Position numbers and translations under genes: made by a program. Source: Akkermansia muciniphila (lineage in GTDB: Bacteria > Verrucomicrobiota > Verrucomicrobiia > Limisphaerales > UBA9464). From it: DNA of 38,321 nt. Each line of letters opens with the position of its first letter. The first letter of the stretch is position 1. Shown one piece after another: positions 25,946 to 34,450 of the stretch. The stretch is from the NCBI GenBank assembly GCA_945861565.1, contig CAMAUY010000044.1, positions 1 to 38,321 on the forward strand. Reading direction: 5' to 3'. Under the pieces are notes generated by a model. The model was not told where the DNA came from, did not search any database, and saw only the letters and a program-made list of their open reading frames with translations.

Positions 25946-27250
25946 CTAACCCCGGAATCCCAGCATGCCTTTCGCCCCGATATCGTGGCGGAATTGAGCT
26001 CCGGTGAAGCGAATCCTTTCGACCGCGGCGTAAGCGCGCTCGCGGGCGGTGGCCAAGCTTGAGGCCCACGAAGTAACCCCCAGGACCCGGCCGCCCGAGG
26101 TAACCACGGAGGAATCCCGGAGCGTCGTTCCCGCATGAAACACTTTGGTGCCGGCTACTTGCTCCGCGACGTCAATTCCTTCGATGGTGTCCCCTTTCTG
26201 GTAGGTCCCAGGATAGCCCGCCGCGGCCATCACCACACAGACGCAGGCGTCGCCCGACCATTTCAATTCGCAGCGATCCAGTCGGCCTTCCTCGCTGGCG
26301 ATCAAGAGTTCCAGGAGGTCATTTTCCAAGCGGGGCAGATACACTTGTGTTTCCGGATCCCCGAAGCGCGCATTGAATTCGATCACCTTGGGTCCGGTGG
26401 AGGTCAATATGACCCCGGGATACAAGATTCCCCGAAAATCGATCCCTTCCACCGAACAGCCTCGGAGCCAGGGGTCGAGGATCTGTTGCCCGACCGTGGT
26501 TAATTCGTGATCGGTGAGAAATGGAGCCGGCGAATAGGTTCCCATACCGCCCGTGTTCAGGCCGCGATCCCCGTCGAAGATTCGTTTGTGGTCCTGGGCG
26601 GTCGGGAAAAGTTTGGCCCGCCGGCCGTCACACAGCGCGTGGAGTGAAATCTCGGTCCCGGTGAGTAATTCCTGGACAACCACCCGCCCACCCGCATTAC
26701 CGAAGAGTCGCCTGACCATGATATCCTCGATGGCTTGGTCTGCGGCCAAAGGCGATTCCGTGAGCAACACCCCTTTGCCCAGCGCCAGTCCGTCGGCCTT
26801 GACGGCACATCGCCCGTCCAACGATGCGGCATATCGCTTGGCGGCAGTCGGATCATCAAAGGTTGCCGAACGCGCGGTCGGGATACCGTGCTTTTCCATG
26901 AACTGCTGTGAAAATGCCTTGGAGGCTTCAAACCGCGCCGCTCGCTGATTCGGACCCCAAATGCGAAGACCCGCCGATTGAAATTGGTCCACAATTCCCG
27001 CTGCCAGCGGATTATCGGGGCCCACGACCGTGAAATCCACCCCGTTTTCCTTTGCGTAGACGATCAGGAGGGGAATTTCGTCGACAGGGATCGGCACGTT
27101 CCTGACGAAGGAGCCGTTGGACACGAGGCGCTCCAGACCGGTGCCAGCATTGCCCGGAGCACAGGCCAGACAGGTGACGTGGGGAGATTGAGCGAGTTTC
27201 CAGACCAATGCGTGTTCTCTCCCTCCCGATCCGATCACGAGCAGTTTCAT
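25946..27250 (-). CDS. purD: Phosphoribosylamine–glycine ligase
   Basis: The 434-residue ATP-grasp enzyme of purine synthesis joins phosphoribosylamine and glycine. MKLLVIGSGGREHALVWKLA is the unmistakable N-terminus. VGPDNPLAAGIVD, the ATP-loop KADGLALGKGVLL, FPTAQDHKRIFDGDRGLNTGGMG, and GILYPGVILT followed by EFNARFGDPETQ with metal-binding Glu and Asn are all intact. The end, VERIRFTGAQFRHDIGAKG, matches the family. I chose the ATG at 27250 instead of an ATG three codons upstream because MKLLVIG begins the fold. It shares its direction with the S41-like gene, 90 bases downstream. Confidence 0.96.
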   Translation of the reverse strand: MKLLVIGSGGREHALVWKLAQSPHVTCLACAPGNAGTGLERLVSNGSFVRNVPIPVDEIPLLIVYAKENGVDFTVVGPDNPLAAGIVDQFQSAGLRIWGPNQRAARFEASKAFSQQFMEKHGIPTARSATFDDPTAAKRYAASLDGRCAVKADGLALGKGVLLTESPLAADQAIEDIMVRRLFGNAGGRVVVQELLTGTEISLHALCDGRRAKLFPTAQDHKRIFDGDRGLNTGGMGTYSPAPFLTDHELTTVGQQILDPWLRGCSVEGIDFRGILYPGVILTSTGPKVIEFNARFGDPETQVYLPRLENDLLELLIASEEGRLDRCELKWSGDACVCVVMAAAGYPGTYQKGDTIEGIDVAEQVAGTKVFHAGTTLRDSSVVTSGGRVLGVTSWASSLATARERAYAAVERIRFTGAQFRHDIGAKGMLGFRG

Positions 27251-27328
27251 GTGGGGCAAACAAAATCATGAGAGACGGACGAAAGGCCAAGGAATTCCGG
27301 ACGAATCAGCGCGATTGTCCGCCCGCGA

Positions 27329-28576
27329 CTACCGGAGTGCGGCCTCGCGTTCCATGAGCGTGGGATGCGAGTAGTGAAATCCGCTGTACCACGGGTGGGG
27401 AGTCAGATTCGAAAGGTTTTTCTCAGAAAGCGTGCGAAGGGCGCCAAGGAGCGGGCCGGTGCCCCCGACGGCATCGCAGGCATAGCGGTCCGCCTCGTAC
27501 TCGTGGTGCCGTGACCAGAGATTGCCGAGTGGGGAAAACCAAAAGGTCAGCGAGCTGCCGAGCAGCAAAAACAGGAGCAGAGCCGGTGCCACGCCGGAGT
27601 CGGCCGGAAAGCCGAATGCCGTGAGAAACCACGGTTGGCGGGCCAACCAACCGATCAATGCGAAGCCCGCCAGAGAGCTGACGGCCGCCCAGACTAGGCG
27701 CTGAGGGATGTGTCCTCGCTTGTAGTGTCCGATCTCGTGAGCCAGTACCGCTTCGAGTTCCGGTTCGGCAAGCTGCCCGACCAGCGTGTCGAACAGCACG
27801 ATCTTGCGGAAACGGCCGAAGCCGGTGAAGTAGGCGTTCGAGTGGCGGGAACGCTTGCTGCCATCCATTACCTGAATGGTCCTGGCGTTGAACCCGGTCC
27901 TTTCCCCAAGTCGCAATAGGCGATCGCGCAGAGAACCGTCCGGCAAGGGGGTGAACCGGTTGAAGAGGGGCAGTATCAGGATTGGCGCCAGGATCAGAAG
28001 CACGAGTTGGACGGCGAACACCGTGACCCACGCCCACACCCACCAACTGGGTCCCATCCAGACCACGAGTTTCAAGAGCAGCACCAGCAGGGGAAATCCG
28101 ATAACACCCGCCAGCATCAGGCCTTTCAAACGGTCGATCAACCAGGCGGTGGTGGTCATGGTGTTAAAGCCGAATCGTGCCTCCAGGCGGAACTGAGACC
28201 ACCAGTCGAAGGGCAGCGACGGCAAACCGAGCAGAACCGCGGTTGCCAGCAGCCAGGCAGCGTGTTTCCACGCACTGGCACCGCTGGATAGGCCCCACCC
28301 TTCGTGCCATGCAGGGAGCACGCCGCTGACCAGAATCGCGACCAAGACCCCCGTGCTCCAAGCCTCCTCCAAGCCATTCAATTTCAGTTTCGCCAGGGTA
28401 TACTCCGTTGATCTCGCATGGGTCGCCGGATCGATGATTTTGCGCAGGGCCGCCGGTACCGTTCCGCGATGAGATTCAACCTCTCGCTGATTAAGACGGT
28501 CCAGACAAAACCCAGCCAGCCAGTGGATTAGGATGAGCCCAATAGCGAGGGAGTAGATGACTTGCGGTGCGGACAT
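27329..28576 (-). CDS. M48-family Ste24-type membrane metalloprotease
   Basis: The 415-residue integral membrane protein has HEIGH (280-284) in EAVLAHEIGHYKRGH, the zinc site, and EADRYA (361-366) as the third ligand. About seven hydrophobic segments (roughly residues 5-25, 75-90, 105-120, 150-172, 180-206, 295-312, 330-347) and FNRFTPLPDGSLRDRLLRL, then SNAYFTGFGRFRKIVLFDTL, give the Ste24/CAAX protease pattern of bacterial M48B proteins. It probably degrades or processes membrane proteins with its active site facing the cytosol. The start is the ATG at 28576 (MSAPQVIYS); the 40 residues in front are not family-like. It is divergent from the macA-like gene. Confidence 0.88.
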   Translation of the reverse strand: MSAPQVIYSLAIGLILIHWLAGFCLDRLNQREVESHRGTVPAALRKIIDPATHARSTEYTLAKLKLNGLEEAWSTGVLVAILVSGVLPAWHEGWGLSSGASAWKHAAWLLATAVLLGLPSLPFDWWSQFRLEARFGFNTMTTTAWLIDRLKGLMLAGVIGFPLLVLLLKLVVWMGPSWWVWAWVTVFAVQLVLLILAPILILPLFNRFTPLPDGSLRDRLLRLGERTGFNARTIQVMDGSKRSRHSNAYFTGFGRFRKIVLFDTLVGQLAEPELEAVLAHEIGHYKRGHIPQRLVWAAVSSLAGFALIGWLARQPWFLTAFGFPADSGVAPALLLFLLLGSSLTFWFSPLGNLWSRHHEYEADRYACDAVGGTGPLLGALRTLSEKNLSNLTPHPWYSGFHYSHPTLMEREAALR

Positions 28577-28672
28577 GCGCACGGATTGGAAGGGAAAATC
28601 GGCGAAAAAACCAACGGGAATGAATGGGGGGCAACCGACCGAAAATTGAAAACCCGTTAAAAAATACTTCGC

Positions 28673-28688
28673 GGAGTTCCTAAACTCC
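28673..28688. promoter_or_regulatory. Palindrome between the protease and transporter operons
   Basis: GGAGTT (28673-28678) and AACTCC (28683-28688) are perfect inverted arms with a four-base centre. They lie in the 160-base gap between the divergent M48 gene and the macA-like gene, about 48 bases before the latter. It could be an operator for either direction; chance occurrence cannot be excluded. Confidence 0.3.
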
Positions 28689-28735
28689 AATTGCACGTAG
28701 ACGTATTGATTGACTAGGTTGCTCTGTTCTATCGA

Positions 28736-29965
28736 ATGAAACCGTTTATTGCCTTACTCGTGGCGGTGGCTCTTGCCGCCGGTGGCTGGTTCTGGTGGCA
28801 GAAGCAGCACCCGGCGTCGGCTTCGGGCGGAGCTGGACCCGGAACTGGACCCGGCGGGCGGCCGACCACTGCGACCATCGAAACGCGGAACATCCGTTTT
28901 GCGGTAAATGCGGCGGGGGAAATTACCCCGTCCGAACAGGTCAGTGTCCGGCCCGAAGTGAATGGAAAAATCCTGGTGCTGCCCGTGGACGTCAGCGATC
29001 TCGTGAAAAAGGATCAGCTTTTGTTTCAGCTCGACGATCGGGATCTCCAGATCGAAAAACAATCTCAGGACACGATCATCGCGCGTGGAAAACTGGAACT
29101 AGGCCAGGCGGATCGCGATTTTCAGAGGGCTCGGCAGTTGTATGAGAATCGTCTCATTGCCCTGGAGCTTTTTGAAGATGCGAAAACCAACTTTGAGCTG
29201 GCGAAAAACAGCCTGGAACGCGCCCAAACCACGCTCGATCTGGTGAATGACAGGCTCAGAAGGACCCGGGTAACGGCCCCCTTTGATTGCACGGTCCTGA
29301 CCCGACCCATCTCCGTAGGCCAGGCGGTGAGCGGTTCCGGGGGCTTCAATTCCGGCACCGAAATCCTCACGATCGCCAATTTGAACGACCTGGTCATTAA
29401 TGCCCACATCAATCAGGCGGACGTCACCCGCCTGCGGGTGGATCAAGAGGTTGAAGTCACGGTCGAAGCGGTTCCTGGACTGAAGGTCATCGGGCGGGTT
29501 GAGCGCCTAGCACCGCAGGCCACGATCAAGAACAGCATCAAGGGCTTCGCCGCCCGAATCCTGCTTAAGGATGTCGACCGCCGGATCCGCCCGGGCATGA
29601 CGGCCAATATCCTGATTCCCGTGGCCAGCGCGGACAACGTGGTTGCGGCGCCCCTCGCCGCGGTCTTCACCGAAATGAATCCGGAGACACGCCAGATGGA
29701 ACGGTATGCGTTCGTTCAGAACGGCGAGGAATGGGAGCGCCGTCCGATCCAGATCGGGGTCAGTGATTTTTTTGTCGTGGAGGTGACCAAGGGGTTGGCA
29801 CCCGGCGAGGTGGTTTCACTCGAAGACAAGAACAAGGATCGCAAGTCCGGGACTCCGGGGGCGGCTGCGGCGGGGGGCCCTCGCACCGCTGGCATCGCCG
29901 CTCCGGCGGCGGGGGGCGGAGCCCGCCCGGCGACCCCCGCTGGATCTGCGACGCCCCGCCGTTGA
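28736..29965 (+). CDS. MacA-type periplasmic adaptor of an ABC efflux pump
   Basis: The 409-residue protein begins with a membrane anchor or signal (FIALLVAVALAAGGWFWW) followed by the barrel-sandwich domain (ITPSEQVSVRPEVNGKILVL). An alpha hairpin (about residues 115-165) contains QSQDTIIARGKLELGQADRD and LFEDAKTNFELAKNSLERAQ, and the second half TLDLVNDRLRRTRVTAPFDCTVL returns to the sandwich domain. Beta-barrel and membrane-proximal domains follow. The last 40 residues are Gly/Ala/Pro-rich and probably disordered. MacA proteins join an inner-membrane MacB pump to an outer-membrane channel; no TolC-like gene is seen here. It starts the operon, 29 bases before the ATPase gene. Confidence 0.88.
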   Translation: MKPFIALLVAVALAAGGWFWWQKQHPASASGGAGPGTGPGGRPTTATIETRNIRFAVNAAGEITPSEQVSVRPEVNGKILVLPVDVSDLVKKDQLLFQLDDRDLQIEKQSQDTIIARGKLELGQADRDFQRARQLYENRLIALELFEDAKTNFELAKNSLERAQTTLDLVNDRLRRTRVTAPFDCTVLTRPISVGQAVSGSGGFNSGTEILTIANLNDLVINAHINQADVTRLRVDQEVEVTVEAVPGLKVIGRVERLAPQATIKNSIKGFAARILLKDVDRRIRPGMTANILIPVASADNVVAAPLAAVFTEMNPETRQMERYAFVQNGEEWERRPIQIGVSDFFVVEVTKGLAPGEVVSLEDKNKDRKSGTPGAAAAGGPRTAGIAAPAAGGGARPATPAGSATPRR

Positions 29966-29993
29966 GCCCCCTGACCCTTTTCCGGCAACGGAT

Positions 29994-30725
29994 ATGGCAC
30001 TGCTTGAACTCAGAAACATCAGCAAAATCTATCATCTAGGGGGTGAGGAAATTCGGGCCCTGGACGACATTTCGCTCGATATCGAGGCCGGCGAATTCGT
30101 CTCGATCATCGGACCCAGCGGCAGTGGAAAATCCACGCTGATGCATATTCTCGGATGTCTTGATTCGCCTTCCCTCGGGAGCATCAAGTTGGACGGGACC
30201 GAAATCGGGAAGGCGAGCCAGCGGGAACTCGCCCAGATCCGAAACCGAAAAATTGGATTCGTGTTCCAGTTCTTCAATCTGCTGCCCAAGCTGAACGTGG
30301 TGCAAAACGTTGAACTGCCCATGATTTACTCGGGGGTAGGTGGCCGGGAACGAAGGGCACGATCTGTGAAATCGCTGGAGTTGGTCGAGCTCGGCCACCG
30401 GCTCCGGAATCGTCCCAACCAGCTTTCCGGCGGGCAGCAACAGCGCGTGGCCATCGCCCGCGCGTTGGTCAACGATCCGCGGATCATTCTGGCCGATGAA
30501 CCCACGGGTAATCTGGATACCCATACCGGCGAAGTGATCCTCGCCCTCTTTCGGCGCCTGAGCGAGGAGGGAAGGACGGTAATTCTTGTCACTCACAATC
30601 CGGAAATCGCCGCGGTCACGCCCCGTAAGATTGAGATCCGTAATGGCAAGGTTGCCACCAAAGTGGACGAGAAGCTGGCCGGGCTCGACCGCCAGCCGAC
30701 CCCAGTGTCGACCCCAGTGTCGTGA
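29994..30725 (+). CDS. ABC transporter ATPase, MacB/LolD type
   Basis: A 243-residue nucleotide-binding protein. Walker A is GPSGSGKST (40-48), the Q-loop is [12 protein letters not shown], the signature LSGGQ is at 144-148 and Walker B IILADEP at 164-170, followed by [10 protein letters not shown] and the switch His in VTHN. It contains only the ATPase, unlike MacB of E. coli, which is fused to its membrane domain; here the membrane parts are the next two genes. Its C-terminus has a short repeat, TPVSTPVS, encoded by direct repeats of CCAGTGTCGA. The stop overlaps the next start as GTGA. Confidence 0.94.
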   Translation: MALLELRNISKIYHLGGEEIRALDDISLDIEAGEFVSIIGPSGSGKSTLMHILGCLDSPSLGSIKLDGTEIGKASQRELAQIRNRKIGFVFQFFNLLPKLNVVQNVELPMIYSGVGGRERRARSVKSLELVELGHRLRNRPNQLSGGQQQRVAIARALVNDPRIILADEPTGNLDTHTGEVILALFRRLSEEGRTVILVTHNPEIAAVTPRKIEIRNGKVATKVDEKLAGLDRQPTPVSTPVS

Positions 30726-32113
30726 GCTTTCTCAATGCCATCCTCGTCGGGTTGAAGGAGATCTGGGCTCACAAGTTCCGGTCGGTCCTTACCATGTTGG
30801 GCATCGTACTCGGCGTGTCTTCCCTGGTAGCCATGAGTGCCATGGTGCAGGGGATGGAAAACGGCATGAAGGAGGCGTTGGTGGCCATTGGCGGACTGCA
30901 GAAAATGCGAGTCGAGGCCCAGTCGGTGCCGGTTGAGCAGCGGCACATGAAGGACTTTGCCACCGGTGTGACGCTGCGGGATGTTCAGGCGCTGCTGGCG
31001 AGCGCGCCGGAAGTCGAGATTGTCTCCCCGGAAATGCGTCTGGAGTCCTCCCCCACTCTGGCCGCCAACGGCAAGACCCATCGGACATTCATGACTGCAG
31101 GCTGCTGGCCGGTGCAGTTGGAGATGGTGGAACATCGTGTCGAACATGGTCGCATGTTTAATGAACTCGACAATGAGCAGGCCCGGGATGTCTGTGTGAT
31201 CGGTACGGGGATTCGCGATGAACTCTTTGGTAAACCGGAGGAAACGGGTGAGGAGATCATTCCGATTGGTCGGCAGATGAGCGTGAATGGGTACCCTCTT
31301 ACGATCATTGGAATGTTCGAACGATACGAGGGGGAACAGGAGCGTCGGCAGAGGGAACTCGAACAGGAGGAGAATGCGGCACGCCGGGCGGCGGGACCCG
31401 CCGGAGCCGCCAGCGGCCCCAAGCGCAGTCGCGGATGGGGGGGGGGCAGCGGCCGACGGGGTAATTGGGCCTTTTGGATCAAGAACAACACGGTCTACAT
31501 GCCGCTCAATACCATGTGGCTGAAATTCAAATCGGGACAAACCAACCTCCCGCCCGAGCCCCGCCTCAGCAATATGGAGATCCGCATTCGCGACGTGGAT
31601 AAGATTGATCTCGCCCTGAACCAGATCCGCAATGTGCTCATGGTGAATCATCGAGGCATCGAGGATTTTTCCTTTCGCACCCAGGAGGACTGGGCGGATC
31701 AAATCCAAACCGCGGTGAAAAACGCCCGCCTAAGCGGCGGATTCATTGCGGCCATCAGTTTGTTTGTCGGTGGCATCGGCATCATGAACATCATGCTCGC
31801 CAGCATCAGCGAACGGATCCGTGAAATCGGCATCCGCAAGGCGGTCGGTGCCGGCGGATTGGACATCTTCGTCCAGATCCTGGTGGAGAGCATGGTCATC
31901 GCCGTCGTGGGTGGAGCCTTCGGACTCGTGGCTTCAAAGGCCGTGATCTGGTTAATTTCCGAAGTTACGCCAACCGATAACGCACCGATTATGACCATTG
32001 GCGCCATGGGTTTTGCCTTCGGCTTCAGCGTGCTCGTCGGAGTGGTCGCCGGGCTTTTCCCCGCACTCAAGGCCGCCCGCATGAACGTAATCCAGTCGCT
32101 CCGATACGATTGA
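30722..32113 (+). CDS. MacB-type permease with a charged basic insert
   Basis: The 463-residue permease of the FtsX/MacB type has an N-terminal helix (FRSVLTMLGIVLGVSSLVAMSA), a large periplasmic domain and three C-terminal helices with GGIGIMNIMLASISERIREIGIRKA, the family hallmark. Residues about 198-256 hold an unusual insert: a charged stretch YEGEQERRQRELEQEENAA, then Gly/Pro/Arg-rich sequence, which would lie in the periplasm. Inside it is a run of ten G (31437-31446). The start is GTG overlapping the ATPase stop, so translation is coupled. It is about half identical by eye to the next permease. Confidence 0.88.
   Translation: MSFLNAILVGLKEIWAHKFRSVLTMLGIVLGVSSLVAMSAMVQGMENGMKEALVAIGGLQKMRVEAQSVPVEQRHMKDFATGVTLRDVQALLASAPEVEIVSPEMRLESSPTLAANGKTHRTFMTAGCWPVQLEMVEHRVEHGRMFNELDNEQARDVCVIGTGIRDELFGKPEETGEEIIPIGRQMSVNGYPLTIIGMFERYEGEQERRQRELEQEENAARRAAGPAGAASGPKRSRGWGGGSGRRGNWAFWIKNNTVYMPLNTMWLKFKSGQTNLPPEPRLSNMEIRIRDVDKIDLALNQIRNVLMVNHRGIEDFSFRTQEDWADQIQTAVKNARLSGGFIAAISLFVGGIGIMNIMLASISERIREIGIRKAVGAGGLDIFVQILVESMVIAVVGGAFGLVASKAVIWLISEVTPTDNAPIMTIGAMGFAFGFSVLVGVVAGLFPALKAARMNVIQSLRYD
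31437..31446. repeat. Run of ten G inside the permease gene
   Basis: GGGGGGGGGG lies in the codons for the Trp-Gly-Gly-Gly part of the permease's basic insert. In this copy the frame is intact. Such runs can slip during replication and switch a gene on and off, but they are also common places for sequencing errors. Confidence 0.9.
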
Positions 32114-33477
32114 TGCTCTTTTTCAATACCATTCTGATCGGGTTGAAGGAGATTTGGTCCCACAAGTTTCGTTCTATACTGACGATGTTTGGCGTCGTGC
32201 TCGGCGTGGCCTCGCTCGTCGGGATGAGCGCGGTGATCAAAGGAATGGAAAATGGGATGAAAGAGGCGATGGTGGCGATGGGAGGTGCCGATAAGGTGTT
32301 ACTTAACTCCCAACCTGTTCCCGCGCACCAGGATCATCTCGCGGACCAGGCGCCGGGCCGCACCATGCGCGATGTCGAGGCCCTCCGCCGCAGCGCCCCC
32401 CTGCTGCGTTTGGTCTCACCGGAAATGTCTCTCGACGATTTGACCGCGACTCGTGCCGAGAAATCGATTCAACCCGGAGAGTGCGCCGGAGTTCAGTCCG
32501 AGGTACTGGGAATGAATCTTCACACACTCGAGCACGGGAGGTTTTTTAGCTCCGTCGACGAAGACAATGCCAATCCGGTTTGTGTAATCGGTGTGGGGAT
32601 TCGGGATGCGCTCTTTGGGTCTCCGGAAGCGACGGGCGCGGAGATCAATCCCGTTGGTGAGCAGATTCTGCTCAACGGCCAACCGTTCACCATCGTTGGG
32701 ATGTTTGTGCGTTACATGGGGGAGCAGGAAGCCAAGGAACGGCTGTTGGCAAAGCAGCAGCCCAAACCTGCGGCAGGCCAAACCTCGGGACCCAAGCGGC
32801 AGAAGGGCTGGGGACGCAAAGGCGGGTGGGCGTTTTGGCGCAAGAACAATACGATCTATATCCCGCTCAATACCGCGTGGGTCCGCTTCCGCTCCGCCGG
32901 GGACCTCAACGGGATTCCCGACCCCCGGCTAAGTGACATCGATATCAAAGTCCGGGATTTGGAACTGCTGGAACCCACCCTGCAGCAGGCCCGCAATGTC
33001 ATGATGCTGACCCACCACGGAATTGAGGATTTCCAGTTCCAAACGCAGGAAAACCAGATCGAGAGCATTGCCAAGCAGATCAAGAATGCCCGGTTGAGCG
33101 GAGGGATCATCGCGGGGATCAGTCTTCTCGTCGGTGGCATCGGCATTATGAACATCATGCTCGCCAGCATCAATGAACGGGTCCGGGAGATCGGTACGTG
33201 CAAGGCATTGGGGGCGACGGGCGTGGATGTGTTCATCCAGATCATCGTCGAAAGTGTTGTGCTGGCGTTGTTGGGTGCCATTGCCGGTGTCGGCGCCAGC
33301 TACCTGCTTGTCGACTTTCTCATCGTTTTGTCGCCGACGTCCAACACCCCCGAGATTACCCCTCTCGCCATGGCTTTCGGTGTCGCGTTCAGCGGGGCGG
33401 TTGGAGTGGTGGCTGGCCTGTTGCCCGCGATTAAGGCGGCCCGCCTCGAGCCAATCCAGGCTCTCCGCTACGAATGA
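32113..33477 (+). CDS. Second MacB-type permease, paralog of the preceding one
   Basis: The 454-residue permease repeats the pattern of its neighbour: FFNTILIGLKEIWSHKFRSILTMFGVVLGVASL at the N-terminus and VGGIGIMNIMLASINERVREIGT near the end, with two more helices after it. A shorter basic insert (EQEAKERLLAKQQPKPAAG … GPKRQKGWGRKGG) sits at the same place as the neighbour's insert, so both inserts are related and older than the duplication. The ATG at 32113 overlaps the previous stop as TGATG; a TTG one codon upstream is possible. The two proteins could form a heterodimer around the shared ATPase. Confidence 0.88.
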   Translation: MLFFNTILIGLKEIWSHKFRSILTMFGVVLGVASLVGMSAVIKGMENGMKEAMVAMGGADKVLLNSQPVPAHQDHLADQAPGRTMRDVEALRRSAPLLRLVSPEMSLDDLTATRAEKSIQPGECAGVQSEVLGMNLHTLEHGRFFSSVDEDNANPVCVIGVGIRDALFGSPEATGAEINPVGEQILLNGQPFTIVGMFVRYMGEQEAKERLLAKQQPKPAAGQTSGPKRQKGWGRKGGWAFWRKNNTIYIPLNTAWVRFRSAGDLNGIPDPRLSDIDIKVRDLELLEPTLQQARNVMMLTHHGIEDFQFQTQENQIESIAKQIKNARLSGGIIAGISLLVGGIGIMNIMLASINERVREIGTCKALGATGVDVFIQIIVESVVLALLGAIAGVGASYLLVDFLIVLSPTSNTPEITPLAMAFGVAFSGAVGVVAGLLPAIKAARLEPIQALRYE

Positions 33478-33479
33478 TT

Positions 33480-33499
33480 GAGGCCCCGGGCGGTGCCTC
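33480..33499. terminator. Weak hairpin between convergent genes
   Basis: GAGGC (33480-33484) pairs with GCCTC (33495-33499) just after the second permease gene and before the end of the convergent Rieske gene. No T run follows on either strand, so its role as a two-way terminator is only possible. Confidence 0.25.
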
Positions 33500-33502
33500 C
33501 TC

Positions 33503-33808
33503 CTATCGGTCGATCCACACCTGACCGTCCCGCACGTGCGTCGGGTAGGCCCGCACCGGTCGGCCTGGGTTGCTCTTGCACGCGCCCGTTCGCACATCAA
33601 AGGCCCAGCCGTGAAGCGGGCAGTACACGTCGCATCCTTCGAAGTAACCCGCCCCCAGCGGCCCGCCCCGATGCGGACAGGCGTCATCGATGACATGAAA
33701 TGTTCCTTCACAATTAAAGACAGCGTAGCGCTGGCCATCGGATTCGATCGTCCGGCCCGAGCCGGGGGCAATTGCCGCGACCTCGACCAGGGCAAGGGAG
33801 TTAGTCAT
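33503..33808 (-). CDS. Rieske-type [2Fe-2S] ferredoxin, NirD-like
   Basis: A 101-residue single-domain Rieske protein. The cluster ligands are Cys44 and His46 in ACPHRGGPL and Cys63 and His66 in YCPLHGWAFD; the usual spacing is kept. The fold is complete from VEVAAIAPGSG to the last strand RDGQVWID. Small Rieske ferredoxins deliver electrons to oxygenases or form the small subunit of nitrite reductase; no such partner is in the window. It starts with an ATG overlapping the stop of the TPR gene (ATGA), so both are co-translated. Confidence 0.92.
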   Translation of the reverse strand: MTNSLALVEVAAIAPGSGRTIESDGQRYAVFNCEGTFHVIDDACPHRGGPLGAGYFEGCDVYCPLHGWAFDVRTGACKSNPGRPVRAYPTHVRDGQVWIDR

Positions 33809-34332
33809 GGAGAGGGGGGTGGAGGCTGCGTGCCGGAATCCACGACCTCCGATTGCGTTGCCAGCTTCGCGGGCACTTTTTTCTTCCAGGGCATGTCCGG
33901 AAATTTCTCGGGCATTTTAAATGCCGTCGGTTTGGGTTGGGCCATTTGAAGCTCCGGTTCCGCCGACGCAACCCCAACTCCACTCGCAGGAGGAGGTGCC
34001 ATATTTTCCTTCCAGGACGCAATTCGGGCCTGCAGACCGTGCTTTTCCGCCGTCGTCTTGTCACCGGATTTCATGTAAAAGAGAGAGAGATTCGTGTGCA
34101 CCAACTGCTCATTGGGGCGAAGCCGTTCCGCCTTGTGCCCTTCGGATATTGCCGCTGGGTAGTCTCCCTGCCGATAAAGGCACATCGCTGCCGCGAGACG
34201 GGCGTCAAAATGATCCGAGTCCTCGGCGAGGATCGTCTGAAGCCGAGCCAACGCCGTTGCATACTCCCCCCGCGAGTAATCAAACATCGCGTCGTCGTAG
34301 GTGAGTTGATGATTCGGATTGGGAGCAGACAT
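33805..34332 (-). CDS. TPR-repeat protein
   Basis: The 175-residue protein has about three tetratricopeptide repeats in residues 10-115 (YDDAMFDYSRGEYATALARL, HFDARLAAAMCLYRQGDYPAAI, NEQLVHTNLSLFYMKSGDKTTA), then a proline-rich tail with KFPDMPWKKKVPAKL near residue 150. No signal peptide is seen, so it is probably cytosolic. TPR domains bind partner proteins; the partner may be the Rieske protein encoded by the overlapping next gene. The start is the ATG at 34332 (MSAPNPNHQ); an upstream TTG frame extends into unrelated sequence. Confidence 0.8.
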   Translation of the reverse strand: MSAPNPNHQLTYDDAMFDYSRGEYATALARLQTILAEDSDHFDARLAAAMCLYRQGDYPAAISEGHKAERLRPNEQLVHTNLSLFYMKSGDKTTAEKHGLQARIASWKENMAPPPASGVGVASAEPELQMAQPKPTAFKMPEKFPDMPWKKKVPAKLATQSEVVDSGTQPPPPSP

Positions 34333-34450
34333 ATTCGTTGACGATCGGAGTGTGGTTCCGATGCTCCTCGGTCGCAAGTCGCGGACGAGGGTGGGTGGAA
34401 AATTCTTTCCCAACCCGCCTCAGGCCCGGTTGCGGGTTGTTCACATTCAC

